DNA of 64,000 nucleotides. Source: Dolomedes plantarius (taxonomy: Eukaryota; Arthropoda; Arachnida; Araneae; Dolomedidae). A program made the translations under genes and the position numbers. The stretch spans positions 189,991,551 through 190,055,550 of the forward strand of contig OU015496.1 of assembly GCA_907164885.2 (NCBI GenBank). Reading direction: 5' to 3'. Below the pieces are notes generated by a model. It saw only the letters and a program-made list of their open reading frames with translations, was not told where the DNA came from and did no database searches. This document shows positions 1-10,388 of the stretch, in pieces. The first letter of the stretch is position 1; every line of letters begins with the position of its first letter.

Positions 1-318
1 AACATTATAATTTAGTGTCTGACAACGTTATCGTCGTAGAAACATGCGGTTTGTATTATATTTAAAAGCGCTACAGTAAAGTATTGTTATAGTATAGTAT
101 AAAGTCGAGAAAATAAAAACGTTTCAGAATTTTGTGTCCTGGTTCTCCTTGAAAGCGTTAAAAAGAAAGTATCTCAGAAATATAATTAATGAATTAAAGG
201 CCTTATAAGTTTAGGCCTTTAATTCATTAGCAAAGCACAAATGCAGTGTCATAGATTATTACATATATGAGGAAATAAAATTAATAAAAATAATACATGG
301 AAACTAAACATACAAATA
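1..318. other. Unassigned AT-rich DNA with one perfect hairpin
   Basis: No gene is recognised. Positions 187-203 and 213-229 are perfect inverted complements (17-bp stem, 9-nt loop) centred on AAAGGCCT. The hairpin could be a remnant of a fold-back element or chance; nothing around it shows a target duplication. Confidence 0.5.
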
Positions 319-491
319 CAGTGGAATCTCGATCGATCGTTTTCGGATCCATCGCTTTTCCGTATGTACCGTTCATTTTATCCAGTCCCAACGATCATAT
401 TGCTTTGTTATGTTTCCGTATCTATCGTTTTCCCGCATTTATCGTTCATTTCAATCGGTCCCTTGAAAAACGTTAAATCGAGATTCCACTG
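319..491 (+). mobile_element. Tc1/mariner-type MITE, family A copy 1
   Basis: Short non-autonomous element with terminal inverted repeats starting CAGTGGAATCTCGAT and ending ATCGAGATTCCACTG, flanked on both sides by TA (317-318 and 492-493). The CAGTG terminus and TA duplication are typical of the Tc1/mariner superfamily. The interior is made of short inverted repetitions of TATCGTT-like words. It has no coding capacity. A second copy in opposite orientation lies at 4429-4583. Confidence 0.85.
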
Positions 492-611
492 TACAATAAC
501 AAACGAAATTAAAATTGCAGCTGAAAGTTCCCAGATGTTAGGAATAGACTAATCCTAGGTGTTCCTAAAGAGAAAAAAAATACTTTTTCAAATAACCGAA
601 TGTTATACATA

Positions 612-1180
612 CAAGGTGCGGCCATTAATTTCCAGGACTGACCATTAATAACTCCAGAAAATATTACATGAAATACATACCCATTTAATAAGTTCCGAAG
701 TAACTCCCACCTGCCGTAATGCACTTCTGTGCTCGGCTGTATAAGTTTCGGAAACAACTCTTAAAGTCCTCTTTCGGAACGTTCTTTAATGTGAACGTCA
801 CCGTTTTCTTGATGGCTTCGACACCTTCAAATCTTGTTTCCCTTCAGCAAATCTTTCAGTTTTGGAAACAAAAAGTACGCCGGTGCTAAGTTCGGAGAGT
901 ATGGAGGATGCTGCATCTCCACGACCTCAAGCTGAGCCAATTTGCTGAAGGGAACAAGATTTGAGGATGTCGAAGACATCAACAAAACGGCGACGTCCAC
1001 ATTAAAGAGCATTCCGAAAGAGGACTTTTAAAAGTTGTTTCCGAAACTTGTATAGCCGAGCACAGGAGTGCATTACGGCAGGTGGGAGTTACTTCGGAAC
1101 ATATTAAATGGGTATGTATTTCATGTAATATTTTCTGGAGTTATTAAAGGTCGGTCCTGGAAATTAATGGTCGCACCTTG
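612..1180 (-). mobile_element. Fold-back mariner remnant
   Basis: Terminal inverted repeats CAAGGTGCGGCCATTAATTT (612 on) and its near-exact complement ending at 1180. A TA precedes the left end; the right flank is AA, so that TA has mutated. The inverted arms continue far inward: about 612-853 pairs with about 943-1180, leaving a spacer of roughly 90 bp. Each arm carries the same 3' part of a mariner transposase gene plus the terminal non-coding region, so this is not a simple deletion but an element with its 3' half duplicated head to head. A transcript across it would fold into a long double-stranded RNA. Confidence 0.85.
685..930 (-). pseudogene. Mariner transposase C-terminal fragment
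   Basis: Read on the minus strand, this encodes the last part of a mariner (IS630 superfamily) DNA transposase, the enzyme that cuts and pastes the element. The signature HPPYSPNLAPA-FLFPKLK is clear and is followed by the usual acidic and aromatic tail (EGVEAIKKTVT, KEDFKSCFRNLYSR, ITAGGSYF) and a TAA stop at 685-687. In intact mariners the motif is SPDLAP, where D is the third catalytic aspartate; here it is N, and the D of the following SDY is also missing. One frameshift lies near the KGNKI segment. The N-terminal helix-turn-helix and the first two catalytic aspartates are absent. The copy is certainly inactive. Confidence 0.85.
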
Positions 1181-1963
1181 AATTAGCATATGGGGGGGGG
1201 GGGTCTGAAGACAGAATCTTGCAGAAAAATTGTTCCCAGGATCAATATGAAAATTTCGCAAACTACAATAAAGCTTGAATTCTGATTTTTAATTGGTGTT
1301 AAAAAAAAGGATAATTAACGGCGTGAGTAAAAGACTCAGTTTTAAAATTAGGAAATTATTTACCGCTTAAACCTAATTACCAGAAGCAGTCGGAGGGTAA
1401 AATACAAAAGTGAAAATAAATTTACACATATCGCAACGATAGAACCATTGTTCGAAATCACCGAACGATAAAATTAGTCAAATAAAGAAATAACGCATAT
1501 CGTGGAACGAACGGTAGTAACTGAAAACAAAACGGGATTGAGTAAGCACAGAAAAAAAAACACCCACAAAAACACAAATTCGAGGGGGGAGGGGTGCTAA
1601 AAAACATCCTAATTAGAAAAACTATGACGCATTGGCAACCGGATAGTGACCTACTGCGTTACTCGGAAAACCGAACACGAACGGAAGTTTGCTGAAGCGG
1701 TTAATTGTTCTTCCGAAACAGCGAACATTTGACATAAAACAGCAATTTATTTTGCTCGATGCTGAATGGCATCCATATCTGCCGTTTTGTAGGCGAAAAG
1801 AATGGGAGGAATGTTAGCCAGAATTCCAGAGGTGGCGGATTTTTATCGGCCTATATGACATCAAGAAAAGCGGTAAAATATTATTACCCTTCCAATCCAT
1901 CACGTGATACAGGCGATGAAGTCTCTCCCCATTCTTTTCACGGGTTTGTTTATTGCATAGACG
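1181..1963. other. Unassigned DNA with a G tract
   Basis: Starts beside a run of G (about 1193-1203). A methionine-started open frame at 1759-2004 runs into the hAT element at its 3' end and resembles no family I know. Nothing else is recognised. Confidence 0.4.
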
Positions 1964-2307
1964 CAGAGGTGGGGAACCATTTTACCATTAGAGGCCACAT
2001 GTAAATTAGGTAGAACTAAAGGAGGCCGCAAAAGTTTATGTACCTATAAATGAGACTTTTATGAAATTATTATAGTTAGGTATAGTTTTAACAATTTGGT
2101 GCATTATTTAGAAAAATAACAAAAAAAATTAAGTCCTTATTTATTTACTATTTGACTTAAAAAGTTACAATATACAATATTTTTGTATTCACATAAGGGT
2201 AAAAACTTGTTATAACATTAATTATTAAATTTTTTATAAAATTATAAGATTAATATATACCACTGTAATTTTTTTATATTTCACTGTTGGTATTTTTATT
2301 TATGTAA

Positions 2308-2372
<65 letters not shown>

Positions 2373-2603
2373 CAGATTTTTAAATTTTAATAAACAATTA
2401 CATATTTAAATACCACTTCAAATAAAAATAATAAAGCAGAAGTATTTTTAAATAATTAACACTATAAAGAAATACAATAGAAAAATAATAGTATTAAATT
2501 ATAAATAACTGACACAGCAACAATTCTTAAAATAATTCGAAGGCCGCACAAGAAGATCACGGAGGTCGCATGCGGCCTTAAGGCCGCGCGTTCCCCACCT
2601 CTG
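1964..2603. mobile_element. hAT-type non-autonomous element
   Basis: Left end CAGAGGTGGGGAACC and right end TTCCCCACCTCTG form terminal inverted repeats of the hAT type. The flanks are GCATAGAC (1955-1962, plus one extra G) and GCATAGAG (2604-2611), an 8-bp duplication with one mismatch. The interior is AT-rich, carries GGCCGC-rich sub-terminal words at both ends (a common hAT feature) and a long (TA)n tract. No transposase is readable. Confidence 0.85.
2310..2369. repeat. (TA)n microsatellite
   Basis: About thirty uninterrupted TA units inside the hAT element at 1964-2603. Likely arose after insertion, as in the other element-borne TA tracts here. Confidence 0.95.
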
Positions 2604-3973
2604 GCATAGAGTGATGAAACTGTAATAGCTGAGACCAAATTAAAATAATTGCCAAGTTTGGCGTAAAATATATAATTTTAACAATCACACTAGAAATTAT
2701 TTAGACAGTAGAATGAAATTAATTAGTACGAAATTTTAATAAAAATGAAGAAAACAAACTCGATTTCAAAGGCCGTAAAACTTTTATAAATAATCGTTTC
2801 GAAACATTTTATGACTTTCAGATTATCTATTTTTTGAATCAGATAAATTGAACAACGATCATGATCATGATTCAATTAGACCTCACAAGGTCACTTGATT
2901 GCAGTTTATGACGCATCTACTAAGCATGTTGTATGCGAACTGCATATTCTACGATTTTTCTAACAGTAAAACCTAATTTTGATAACATTCGTCTAAATTT
3001 TTCTTACTGACTTTTATAACAAATAACTATTTTGCAGTTTCAATGATACACATTAAATACCTAAGGACTGTGTCCACAGGTTTCTGCATTAGAAATAAAA
3101 AATAATACACATTAAGTTGTGTAAATATGAAAATATTTCATTTCTCATTACAGAATATACGGGCAAATTTTAAAATCTGAATTCTCTGTAAGGCATCGTG
3201 TACACATGATAAAAGTTTTGGATCACGTCAGTACATACCCAATTATCAGAAACCCCAACGAGCCAAAATGAAATTTAAAAATTCTAAGCTTATTATAATT
3301 TTAAGATTTACTTATATAAAGATATAGCAGCAAGGAAATAAAAATATTAGAGGAAACATGAAAATCCCATCCCTCCCAAGTTTGAGATTTTATGTTTCAT
3401 AAAGTTTTATTGATCTGTCAGTTCACCGCAATTCCATTCGCTAATTGTTTGATACTGAAGTACCAACAAATCAGAACAAAAAGCTGCATTAGGCCATTAC
3501 TAAAGGAAGATGAGAGCTATTATAATTGAAACTTAGTTTTTTGAGGTGAAAAATTAGACATAGCAGATATACATCCAACAGAGCGCGATTTGGCTCATAC
3601 ATCCACGCTTTTTAAAAGAGAAGAAAAAAACACGGTAAGTTTAAAACCAAAAAGCAACCTGGCGCGACAGATGACACTACACTCAGTTGTTGCGCCATTT
3701 AGTTAGCATAAAATGAATAACGGCTGTCGAGCAGGTTCATGCTCTGAAATCACGCCTGTCAGGGAACATCGAAATTTGTTGCTACAGCTGGCAGAATTGT
3801 TCGAAGAACTTGCAAATGGCGCAGAAGGTGTTTCACCTCTGAAGTGGGGAATAATAGCGAGTAAGAGAGGACGTTGCTGGTACCTACATACGTTTGGGAC
3901 GCTTTGCAGTGTGATTTTTTTTTTTTGTAATAATGAAAAAACAAAATCTTAGGGAAAAATGATGTATTAAGTT
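2604..3973. other. Unassigned AT-rich DNA
   Basis: No gene, repeat terminus or RNA recognised. Open frames near 3713-3952 overlap on both strands and carry no domain I recognise. Confidence 0.4.
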
Positions 3974-4098
3974 CAGTGGCGCACCCAGGGGGAAAGAAAT
4001 AGAAATTGCATTATGAATATTGATTTTGCATTATAAATATTTTTATCCGTTCATCTCGCCCCCCCCCCCCCCAAGTAAAAATCCTGGGTGCGCCACTG
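3974..4098. mobile_element. hAT MITE (CAGTGGCGCACC family) copy 1
   Basis: A 125-bp element with ends CAGTGGCGCACCCAGG and CCTGGGTGCGCCACTG, flanked by a perfect 8-bp duplication ATTAAGTT (3966-3973 and 4099-4106). The 8-bp duplication and CAGTG ends place it with hAT. The middle contains a C tract and a word resembling ATTGCATTATAAATATTTTT, which also occurs in the related copy at 14018-14199. No coding capacity. Confidence 0.95.
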
Positions 4099-4428
4099 AT
4101 TAAGTTAGTTAATCTACACAACAATTGCAACACGTAATTTTATCGTAGGATTTTACACGCGACCAAGGCAAAAAAAAAAATTATAATTAAAATTCAACAT
4201 TTAATTCACGCAATAAGAAACAAAGACTTACCTATAATGACTAAATTAAAATATCGCCGTAAGTACAAATCAAGAACACAGCATAGTAAAATTGTAATAA
4301 CAGCTACTGTAACTGGAAAAAAGATGAAAATTATTAAATTTATAAACCACCCCTTAGTTATCATAAATATTCTCTAGCACAGCCACATATTGTCGATTTC
4401 AGCAGTAATATGCATTTTCTAATAAATA

Positions 4429-4583
4429 CAGTGGAATCTCGATCTATCGTTTTTCAAGGGACCGATTGAAATGAACGAAAAATGCGGGAAAACGATGGAT
4501 GCGGAAACATAAAGCAATATGATCGTTGGGACTGGATAAAATGAACGACATATACGGAAAAACGATCGATCGAGATTCCACTG
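4429..4583 (-). mobile_element. Tc1/mariner-type MITE, family A copy 2
   Basis: Same family as 319-491 in opposite orientation. Ends CAGTGGAATCTCGATCTATC and CGATCGAGATTCCACTG, with flanking TA at 4427-4428 and 4584-4585. The internal words (GGGACTGGATAAAATGAACG, ATGATCGTTG) match the other copy's complement. Slightly shorter, non-coding. Confidence 0.85.
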
Positions 4584-5104
4584 TATATATATTTTAAGAA
4601 TAAACTTAAAATGCATGTGAAATTTTATTAAAATAAATCATGCACGAGTCATCAAACAAGCACACGAACGCTTTATTTACTTTCGCAGTCTACACTAGAG
4701 AAGTGTCATCCATTTGTAATGCAATCGTATTTCAGTAAATAGACGGGACGGGAAGAAAATTTAAATGCAAGGGCACGGCAGATTACCAAACGTAATACAA
4801 CTTATAGATTGTACTCGCAGAAGTCGACTACATAACTGGAAAAAAAAAAAAAAAAAACTCCAAGAAAATTGATTTTTCTTTTAAAATCCATACCAATTAA
4901 ATACCACGTAATTAAGTAATATGCCGGCCAGATTTAAACGGAAGAGCAAAGATAACTCAAACCTGATTTCATAACAAGTAATATATAAAAAAAAAAATTT
5001 TAAGTCAATTCCTACTTAGGTCAACAAAGAAAAATTTGAGTGTGAACTGATAGTAGGAATTGAAAAAAAAAGGATTGCCTGCCAGAACCTTGCCTACTGT
5101 GCGA
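4584..5104. other. Unassigned AT-rich DNA
   Basis: Contains A-rich tracts (for example near 4840-4857) and nothing I can name. Confidence 0.4.
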
Positions 5105-5212
5105 GATTAGGAGGGGGGGGGGGAAAGAGAGAAAAAGTTTGTCAGGTTGGGGATTCGATCTCGCAACCTACAGGACGGGAGAAGCCCGCGCTACCGCAGT
5201 GCTACCGTTTAC
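5105..5212 (-). repeat. tRNA-like sequence, probable SINE head
   Basis: On the minus strand a box-A-like GGTAGCACTGCGGTAGCGCG is followed about 35 nt on by a box-B-like GCGAGATCGAATCCC, the RNA polymerase III internal promoter layout of tRNAs and tRNA-derived SINEs. It is followed by a C/T-rich tail (G/A-rich on the plus strand). The stems do not fold into a clean cloverleaf by eye, so I do not call a tRNA gene. A similar sequence is carried in the Helitron at 8893-9467. Confidence 0.45.
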
Positions 5213-5495
5213 ACAGTAACAAGAGGGAAATTACTATTCAAGAGCAAGAGACGCTCTAGGTCTAAAACTAAAATTGATTAATTAAATTTAATTAATGAAT
5301 TAATATTTGAAAAAAATGTATTAACATCAAGTGTCATCCACTACAAATTTAAAAAAATGTATTTGAACTTGAGTGGATGAATAAAAAGTACTTTTATTAA
5401 CGATTGAAAATTTGAACAAGATATATATAGAGAGAGTGTGAACTAATAGTAGGAATTGAAAAAGGGACCATTACTTAAAATAGCGTGGTATAGAG

Positions 5496-5798
5496 CAGTG
5501 CTCCCCAACCTTTTAATCGCCGCGGACCGGTCAACGCTTGATAATTTTACTGCGGCCCGCTGAGGGGGGCTATGACTGCAATTTTAATTCATAACCTTGA
5601 AATGCTTAATAAACAATAAACTAATTTAAAATAGTTACAAGATTTCTTTTGTTACAAATGTATAAATTAGCACAACCCGACAAAGTCGCACTAACCCGAG
5701 AGAAAAACACCACAGTAAATATAAAATGGAAATAATTTAATGTTCCTTGGGCGGCCCGGTACTATTTGATCCACGGACCGGCGGTTGGGGGACCACTA
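5496..5798. mobile_element. hAT-type element with Harbinger-like insertion at its right edge
   Basis: Left end CAGTGCTCCCCAACC and right end GGTTGGGGGACCACT are inverted repeats of the very common hAT form. Sub-terminal GCGGACCGG and CGGACCGGCGG words are also mirrored. The right edge abuts the insertion at 5799-5989. The only shared flank I see is TAGAG (5491-5495 and 5991-5995, just right of the insertion), so the expected 8-bp duplication is partly lost. Non-coding. Confidence 0.7.
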
Positions 5799-5989
5799 GG
5801 GCCTGTTCACATAGGAGTCCGTTGCGTTGCGTTGCGTTAAGGAAAAGATGACGTTGAGACGAAAATAAACCAATCATAGGACTCCAAACGATTAGCAATG
5901 AAATTTTTAACGCCTATGATTGGTTCATTTTCGTCCCAACGTCACCTTTTCTTTAACGCAACGAAACGGACTCCTATGTGAACAGGCCC
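5799..5989. mobile_element. PIF/Harbinger-like palindromic MITE copy 1
   Basis: A near-complete palindrome: GGGCCTGTTCACATAGGAGT at the left is complemented at the right, and inverted similarity runs most of the way to the centre. Flanked by a perfect 3-bp duplication CTA (5796-5798 and 5990-5992). Three-base duplications with a central T are typical of PIF/Harbinger. It sits in the right end of a hAT element, so it is the younger insertion. Extra GTTGC repeat units lie near the left end. A sister copy is at 30951-31135. Confidence 0.85.
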
Positions 5990-6339
5990 CTAGAGGATGT
6001 GCGATTGCGAAGACCGAGATATATTAAAATTTTCTCTTCTTTTCCTAGTTACTGACAACCGCTGTCACGGGAATTGAAATGAAATGAAATGGTGGGAGAC
6101 TGAAGGAGAGATACATGCGGGGATTTAATAAAAACCTGCTATTAAAACAAATAACCTTCAATCTGAATTGCCGTGACTCGATTCGGCAGTGAATAACGTG
6201 TAGAAAAAACTGGAATGCAACAAATAGTTTAACTCTTGAAATAACTGAAAACAAATGAACACAAAAAAATATTTTGTACATGATAAACTGATGATGTAAC
6301 AAAATCGTACTTGACCGATCTTTTTCAAACTGTTTAAGT

Positions 6340-6744
6340 CAGAGGTTCCCTACCGGTGGGGTCGCGACTCGATCCTAAAACTATCAGGAACCATCGAATA
6401 AACCATCAGAAAAGATAAGAAAAATCGAAATTTACTTAAAAACAGCAATTTTACATATTGATAGATTGTGATAACAATTTTCTTAACTGTAATTATATCA
6501 CAGCTGTATGAATTTTTTTGCTGGAAAAATTAAAATGGTCTTTGTGTACTTTTATAATTGTAGTTTTTATCTTCAAGTAGGAACACTTGTTAGTGAGTAT
6601 GAAACCACTTATTGCATATATTGCACACGTATATCTATTGTTAAATAAATAACTGTTTTGTTACAAAGTGCTTATATTTTGTCAACCATTTTCACATCAG
6701 AACAAAAATTGTTTATCAATAATCAATCTGTATCTTCAAAAAAG

Positions 6745-6797
<53 letters not shown>

Positions 6798-6813
6798 CCA
6801 TATAGGTATAGGG

Positions 6814-6874
<61 letters not shown>

Positions 6875-7017
6875 CAATATATGATGGTAAATTACATATA
6901 CGTAAGGAAGGAATACGATACAAATAAGGTTTTTTACTCCACCATGGACCGATGGACCGTGGAGGTATTCCGATAAGGAAAGGTGGGTCGCCAGCTGAAA
7001 AAGGTTGGGAACCACTG
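6340..7017. mobile_element. hAT-type non-autonomous element
   Basis: Left end CAGAGGTTCCCTACCGGTGG and right end AAGGTTGGGAACCACTG are hAT-like terminal repeats, flanked by a perfect 8-bp duplication GTTTAAGT (6332-6339 and 7018-7025). The interior is AT-rich, non-coding, and includes the compound dinucleotide array listed separately. Open frames across the array on both strands are artefacts of TA repeats (repeating Tyr-Ile). Confidence 0.9.
6745..6871. repeat. Compound (CA)n/(TA)n microsatellite
   Basis: About eleven CA units run into a TA array, broken once by a non-repeat stretch near 6797-6814 and then resumed. Lies inside the hAT element at 6340-7017. Confidence 0.95.
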
Positions 7018-8334
7018 GTTTAAGTGACTAAAAGAAGAAAGGAGGTAAGGGAAGCGTGAGCTAATTTTCTCATAGATGCCGCCACCAACATCCATATCTC
7101 CCGGCCACCCGTTTCCCAGAGACTCAATTTATTTGGTCAGTTCCAAAAATCTACTTTTTCAAGAAGCACACGTGACTTCGTTTCCAGTCGCCCCCCTTGC
7201 CAACGTTGTCGGGCCGCCAGACGTCTCTACGAACCTGCCGATCGCTTCATTTCGAATTCCGGACACACTAAACAGCCTTACTTTTTTTTCCATCCGTACG
7301 CGCGTGCTGGAATCCCGTTACGACGTCTGAGTAGGCCCTATTTTTCGCGGGCATGAGACAACACACACACACAGACCGGTGTGAATGACCTCCGCGACCG
7401 CATGTCACGGTGGTGACACGAAAGAAGAAACACCATGAGATGCCATGTGTGTGCTGAGCAGTTTCTAGATCTAATCATCAGAAGAGTCGTTTGGTCGGTC
7501 TTGTCCAGAGCCAATAAAAAGGAAGACTTTTTTTCCCTAACAATGTTAAACCAGTAGACCAGGGTCCTTCTAAAATATGCATTTGCTAACCACAATTTAG
7601 AAGATACGCATTTTTTAACATTACGTTATTCATGTGTATTTTTTTTCTTTCAAAATACCAGAATTCAAAAGACAGGCCTGTTTTCAAATAAAAAAAAAAA
7701 GAATGTAAACTTTGAGAAAAATACAGAGGAAATTTTCTCAAAGAATAGCACGAGGATTGAAAAATCTGCGAGATCTACTGGCCGTCACTGGCATCCATGC
7801 GTTATAATCTACTATCTATTTCGTAGTAATACAGCGGAATTGAATTCAAACGCTACTTTCGATCATAAAGACTTATAATCCAGTTATGAGATCATAGTTT
7901 CGAAACAGGGAGCTCCAGGAATAAACAGGAGCGAAATATTACCCTATTTTTTTGGCGACTTTTGGCGAATGGGGCTAATTGTTAAAATTTCACCTGCGCA
8001 AAATGGTCTCGATACCCAACAGGAAAAAAAAAAAAAATGCACAGTAATTAGATTTACAGAGCATTTATGAAAAATTTTAATTTAGTTGAAATTGCGAAAA
8101 AAGAAAAAAAAAACCTTCGCGCCAAAATAAAAAAGGATCCATCATTACTACAAATTAACAATTACGTCTTTTTATCGAGTAGTCCATCTTCCAAATCGAA
8201 AGTGACGTCCCATGATTAGCTGGGTCGCCTGATAAAACTCCAAGGATTTTTCCTCGCTCCATAACAATTCATAGATTATCTGCTGATGATGATGACAACA
8301 TTTAAAGCAAACAGGAAGCAAAATTTTGAACTAA
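7018..8334. other. Unassigned DNA with a CpG-richer patch
   Basis: The stretch 7076-7340 is less AT-rich than its surroundings and rich in CpG; it shares weak similarity with 25740-25890 (both have a GGACACA word followed by CAGCCTTAC), which may mark an old dispersed repeat. No domain is recognised in its 84-codon open frame. The rest is AT-rich and unassigned. Confidence 0.35.
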
Positions 8335-8517
8335 ATAAAGCAATCGATCTTTTCACCGTGGGATTTAAATTATTTTTTTTAAACGAAAAATATTCCAAGG
8401 TGTCAATTTTTTTTTCTCAATTACGGAGTACATTTTTTTTTTTTAAACTTTCAATCCCAAATCGGCAATTCTTTGACACATTTTCTCCGTAGGTTAACAC
8501 TGAAGTCAGCGAATTGC
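8335..8517 (-). mobile_element. Partial inverted copy of TTAA family D
   Basis: The complement of this stretch reads like the left part of the neighbouring element at 8573, including GGAGAAAATGTGTC, TGTACTCCGTAA and TATTTTTCGTTTA. It therefore forms a head-to-head inverted pair with 8573-8770, separated by about 55 bp. It has no second end. Confidence 0.75.
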
Positions 8518-8892
8518 TATAATATCGGGACTGTCATGTGCATTTTGGAAATGGTTTTATGGAGTTTCTTAAGGCTTGCTGTGTAACTAACCCTATTGGA
8601 ATAGCTCACTTCAGTGTTAACCTATGGAGAAAATGTGTCAAAGGATTGACTTGGATTGAGAGATTAAAAGAAAATAAATTGTACTCCATAACAGAGAAAA
8701 AAATTTACAAAATGGAGTATTTTTCGTTTAGAAAAAAGAATTTAAACAATATTTTTAAATTTAAATTATTCGGGGAAAAATCTAGTATAGTGTGTTTTAA
8801 ACGCTCCTCAATTCCTTTGGTGGACGAAATTCATAAAATGAATCCTGTTGCAAGATGCAGGATATCTGAAAATATCCTTTTTCATTTGATTA

Positions 8893-9467
8893 CTAGCGGC
8901 CCGTCCCGACTTTGTCCGGGTTGAACAATTATCTTTTTTTAAATTATGTTTTTTTAAAACTATTTTAAGCACCTAAAATAGTATTTAAATTAATAGAAAG
9001 AGGTTAAGAGATGAAACAAAAATAAATAAAAAAGGATTTTAAGTAAAGAATGTTTTTTTTAAATATTCAATTTTTTTAAAAATAATATTCTTAAAATAAT
9101 ATTCAAATTAATATTACGTTAGTTAATAATTAAAGTTAATTTTTTAAAAGAAAAAAGCGTGCCGGAGAACGGCTATTTTCGAACCGCTAACGTCAGAACA
9201 GAAGCCCACCGCGATAGCACCACGCTAAGGATCGTTGAAGACTTCGGCACAAAAAGCGGTAGAGGACAGTAGCGGTAACAATGGAGATTGTTAGGATTAA
9301 GCCCCTAACTTTATTTCTACTGATCAGATATACATAATATATAGCCTATGTCCATCTGGAATAATGTACCTTTCAAACAGTGAAAGAATTTTTCAAATAG
9401 GTGCAGTGGTTCTGGAGCTTACCCTCCACGTACAAAATCGCTCTCTCTTTATATATATAAATATAGA
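8893..9467 (-). mobile_element. Helitron, non-autonomous, family 2
   Basis: Read on the minus strand it begins TCTATATTTATATATAT and ends with a GC-rich hairpin (CCCGGACAAAGTCGGG) followed by GACGGGCCGCTAG, then host T: the Helitron rule of 5' TC, 3' hairpin plus CTRR, insertion between A and T. The host site is rebuilt by its sister: ATTA joined to TGGGCATTTA here matches the uninterrupted ATTATCAGCATTTA at about 42193 in family D. No replicase/helicase is present. It carries a tRNA-like segment (9160-9260). Confidence 0.9.
9160..9260 (-). repeat. tRNA-like segment carried inside a Helitron
   Basis: On the minus strand TTAGCGTGGTGCTATCGCGG resembles a polymerase III box A and GGTTCGAAAAT a box B, with GGGCTTCTGTTC between as a possible anticodon arm. 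It resembles the tRNA-like sequence at 5105-5212. Likely a captured SINE or tRNA pseudogene; box B lacks the CC after GGTTCGAA, so activity is doubtful. Confidence 0.45.
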
Positions 9468-9563
9468 TGGGCATTTATGGAGCTGTAAATACATAGTAGA
9501 CACATTTTCCCCCATAGATTAGCATTGAGGTGAGCGAATCCGATAGGGTTAGTACGCGGCAGC

Positions 9564-10388
9564 GAGATGTCATAAAGCTAGAAAATAAGAATCACACAGA
9601 AGCCCAGTTTATGATTTTTTTATTTCTCGCGAAAATTTATGTACGTCTCAGTGATTTTAAGACATAATTAGTAACCCTTCCCCCTTCGCGTACGCGAAAA
9701 AAATATGAAGTCATCCAAACACAAGTTGAAAGCTCACGCATTCATTAGTCACCATTTATTAGTCATCAACAGCACATAAGTAATCTGAGCCCCCGAAAAG
9801 TATTTGATTACGTTATGCTAAAGCAGCTTTATTAAAAAATAAAAAATAATTATAATAATCATCCTACCTGTACCGTCATTTCGCGACAAACAAAAAAAAA
9901 AAAGCGTCCACACAAAATCGCCAAGAACGCAGCATCTTAGCACCTTTATCCCGTCTCCGTCGGCCTTGACCTGAAAAAAGGATCCTGACACGAATGCATA
10001 GTGATTAGCATCATTAATGCTGCCGCAATGTGGATTACGAAGGGTGCTATTACGAGGAAGTCCGAGTCGAACCAAAGGGTATGCTAAATGCACGCTCTGA
10101 CGGACGACCGAGACGCATAATTGATGAAGATTTAATGAATGATGTGTTTCCGATGGAGAAAAAGAGTTTAATTTCGCTGATTACGGAAGGGTTATGCGGG
10201 AATTTTCCGATGAGATGTAACAACATGCTGGGAAAGCCGTTTATCCCATCCAAAATAGTCACTGCATAGTTTCAGCATTTATCTAGTTTTCAAATGAAGG
10301 CAAGAGGAAGGCACTTGGGAAAATGATAAAGGGTAGTTACGCCCGATAACACACATACATTAACGGAGAAAACTATCTTAGGGTTTAA
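9564..10388. other. Unassigned DNA
   Basis: Overlapping open frames on both strands at 10030-10269 (79 and 70 codons) carry no domain I recognise and cannot both be genes. Nothing else seen. Confidence 0.35.

Larger units (their letters stand above)
8573..9563 (+). mobile_element. TTAA-inserting MITE, family D copy 1, split by a Helitron
   Basis: Preceded by TTAA (8569-8572). Starts GGCTTGCTGTGTAACTAACC and ends with the inverted-repeat sequence read on the plus strand as CATTGAGGTGAGCGAATCCG and GGGTTAGTACGCGGCAGC. Family D has inverted repeats of about 65 bp and TTAA at both ends in copies at 41815 and 54424; this one has lost the right TTAA. TTAA targeting is the hallmark of piggyBac-type transposition. 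Interrupted at 8893-9467 by a Helitron. The open frame at 8538-8924 crosses the element edge and is not a gene. Confidence 0.8.

Noticed and set aside
6658..7015. Opposed open frames of 89 and 99 codons
   Set aside because: They translate CA/TA microsatellites into Tyr-Ile and Thr-His runs.
8538..8924. 128-codon plus-strand open frame
   Set aside because: It begins outside and ends inside a TTAA MITE and Helitron, and it matches non-coding sister copies.
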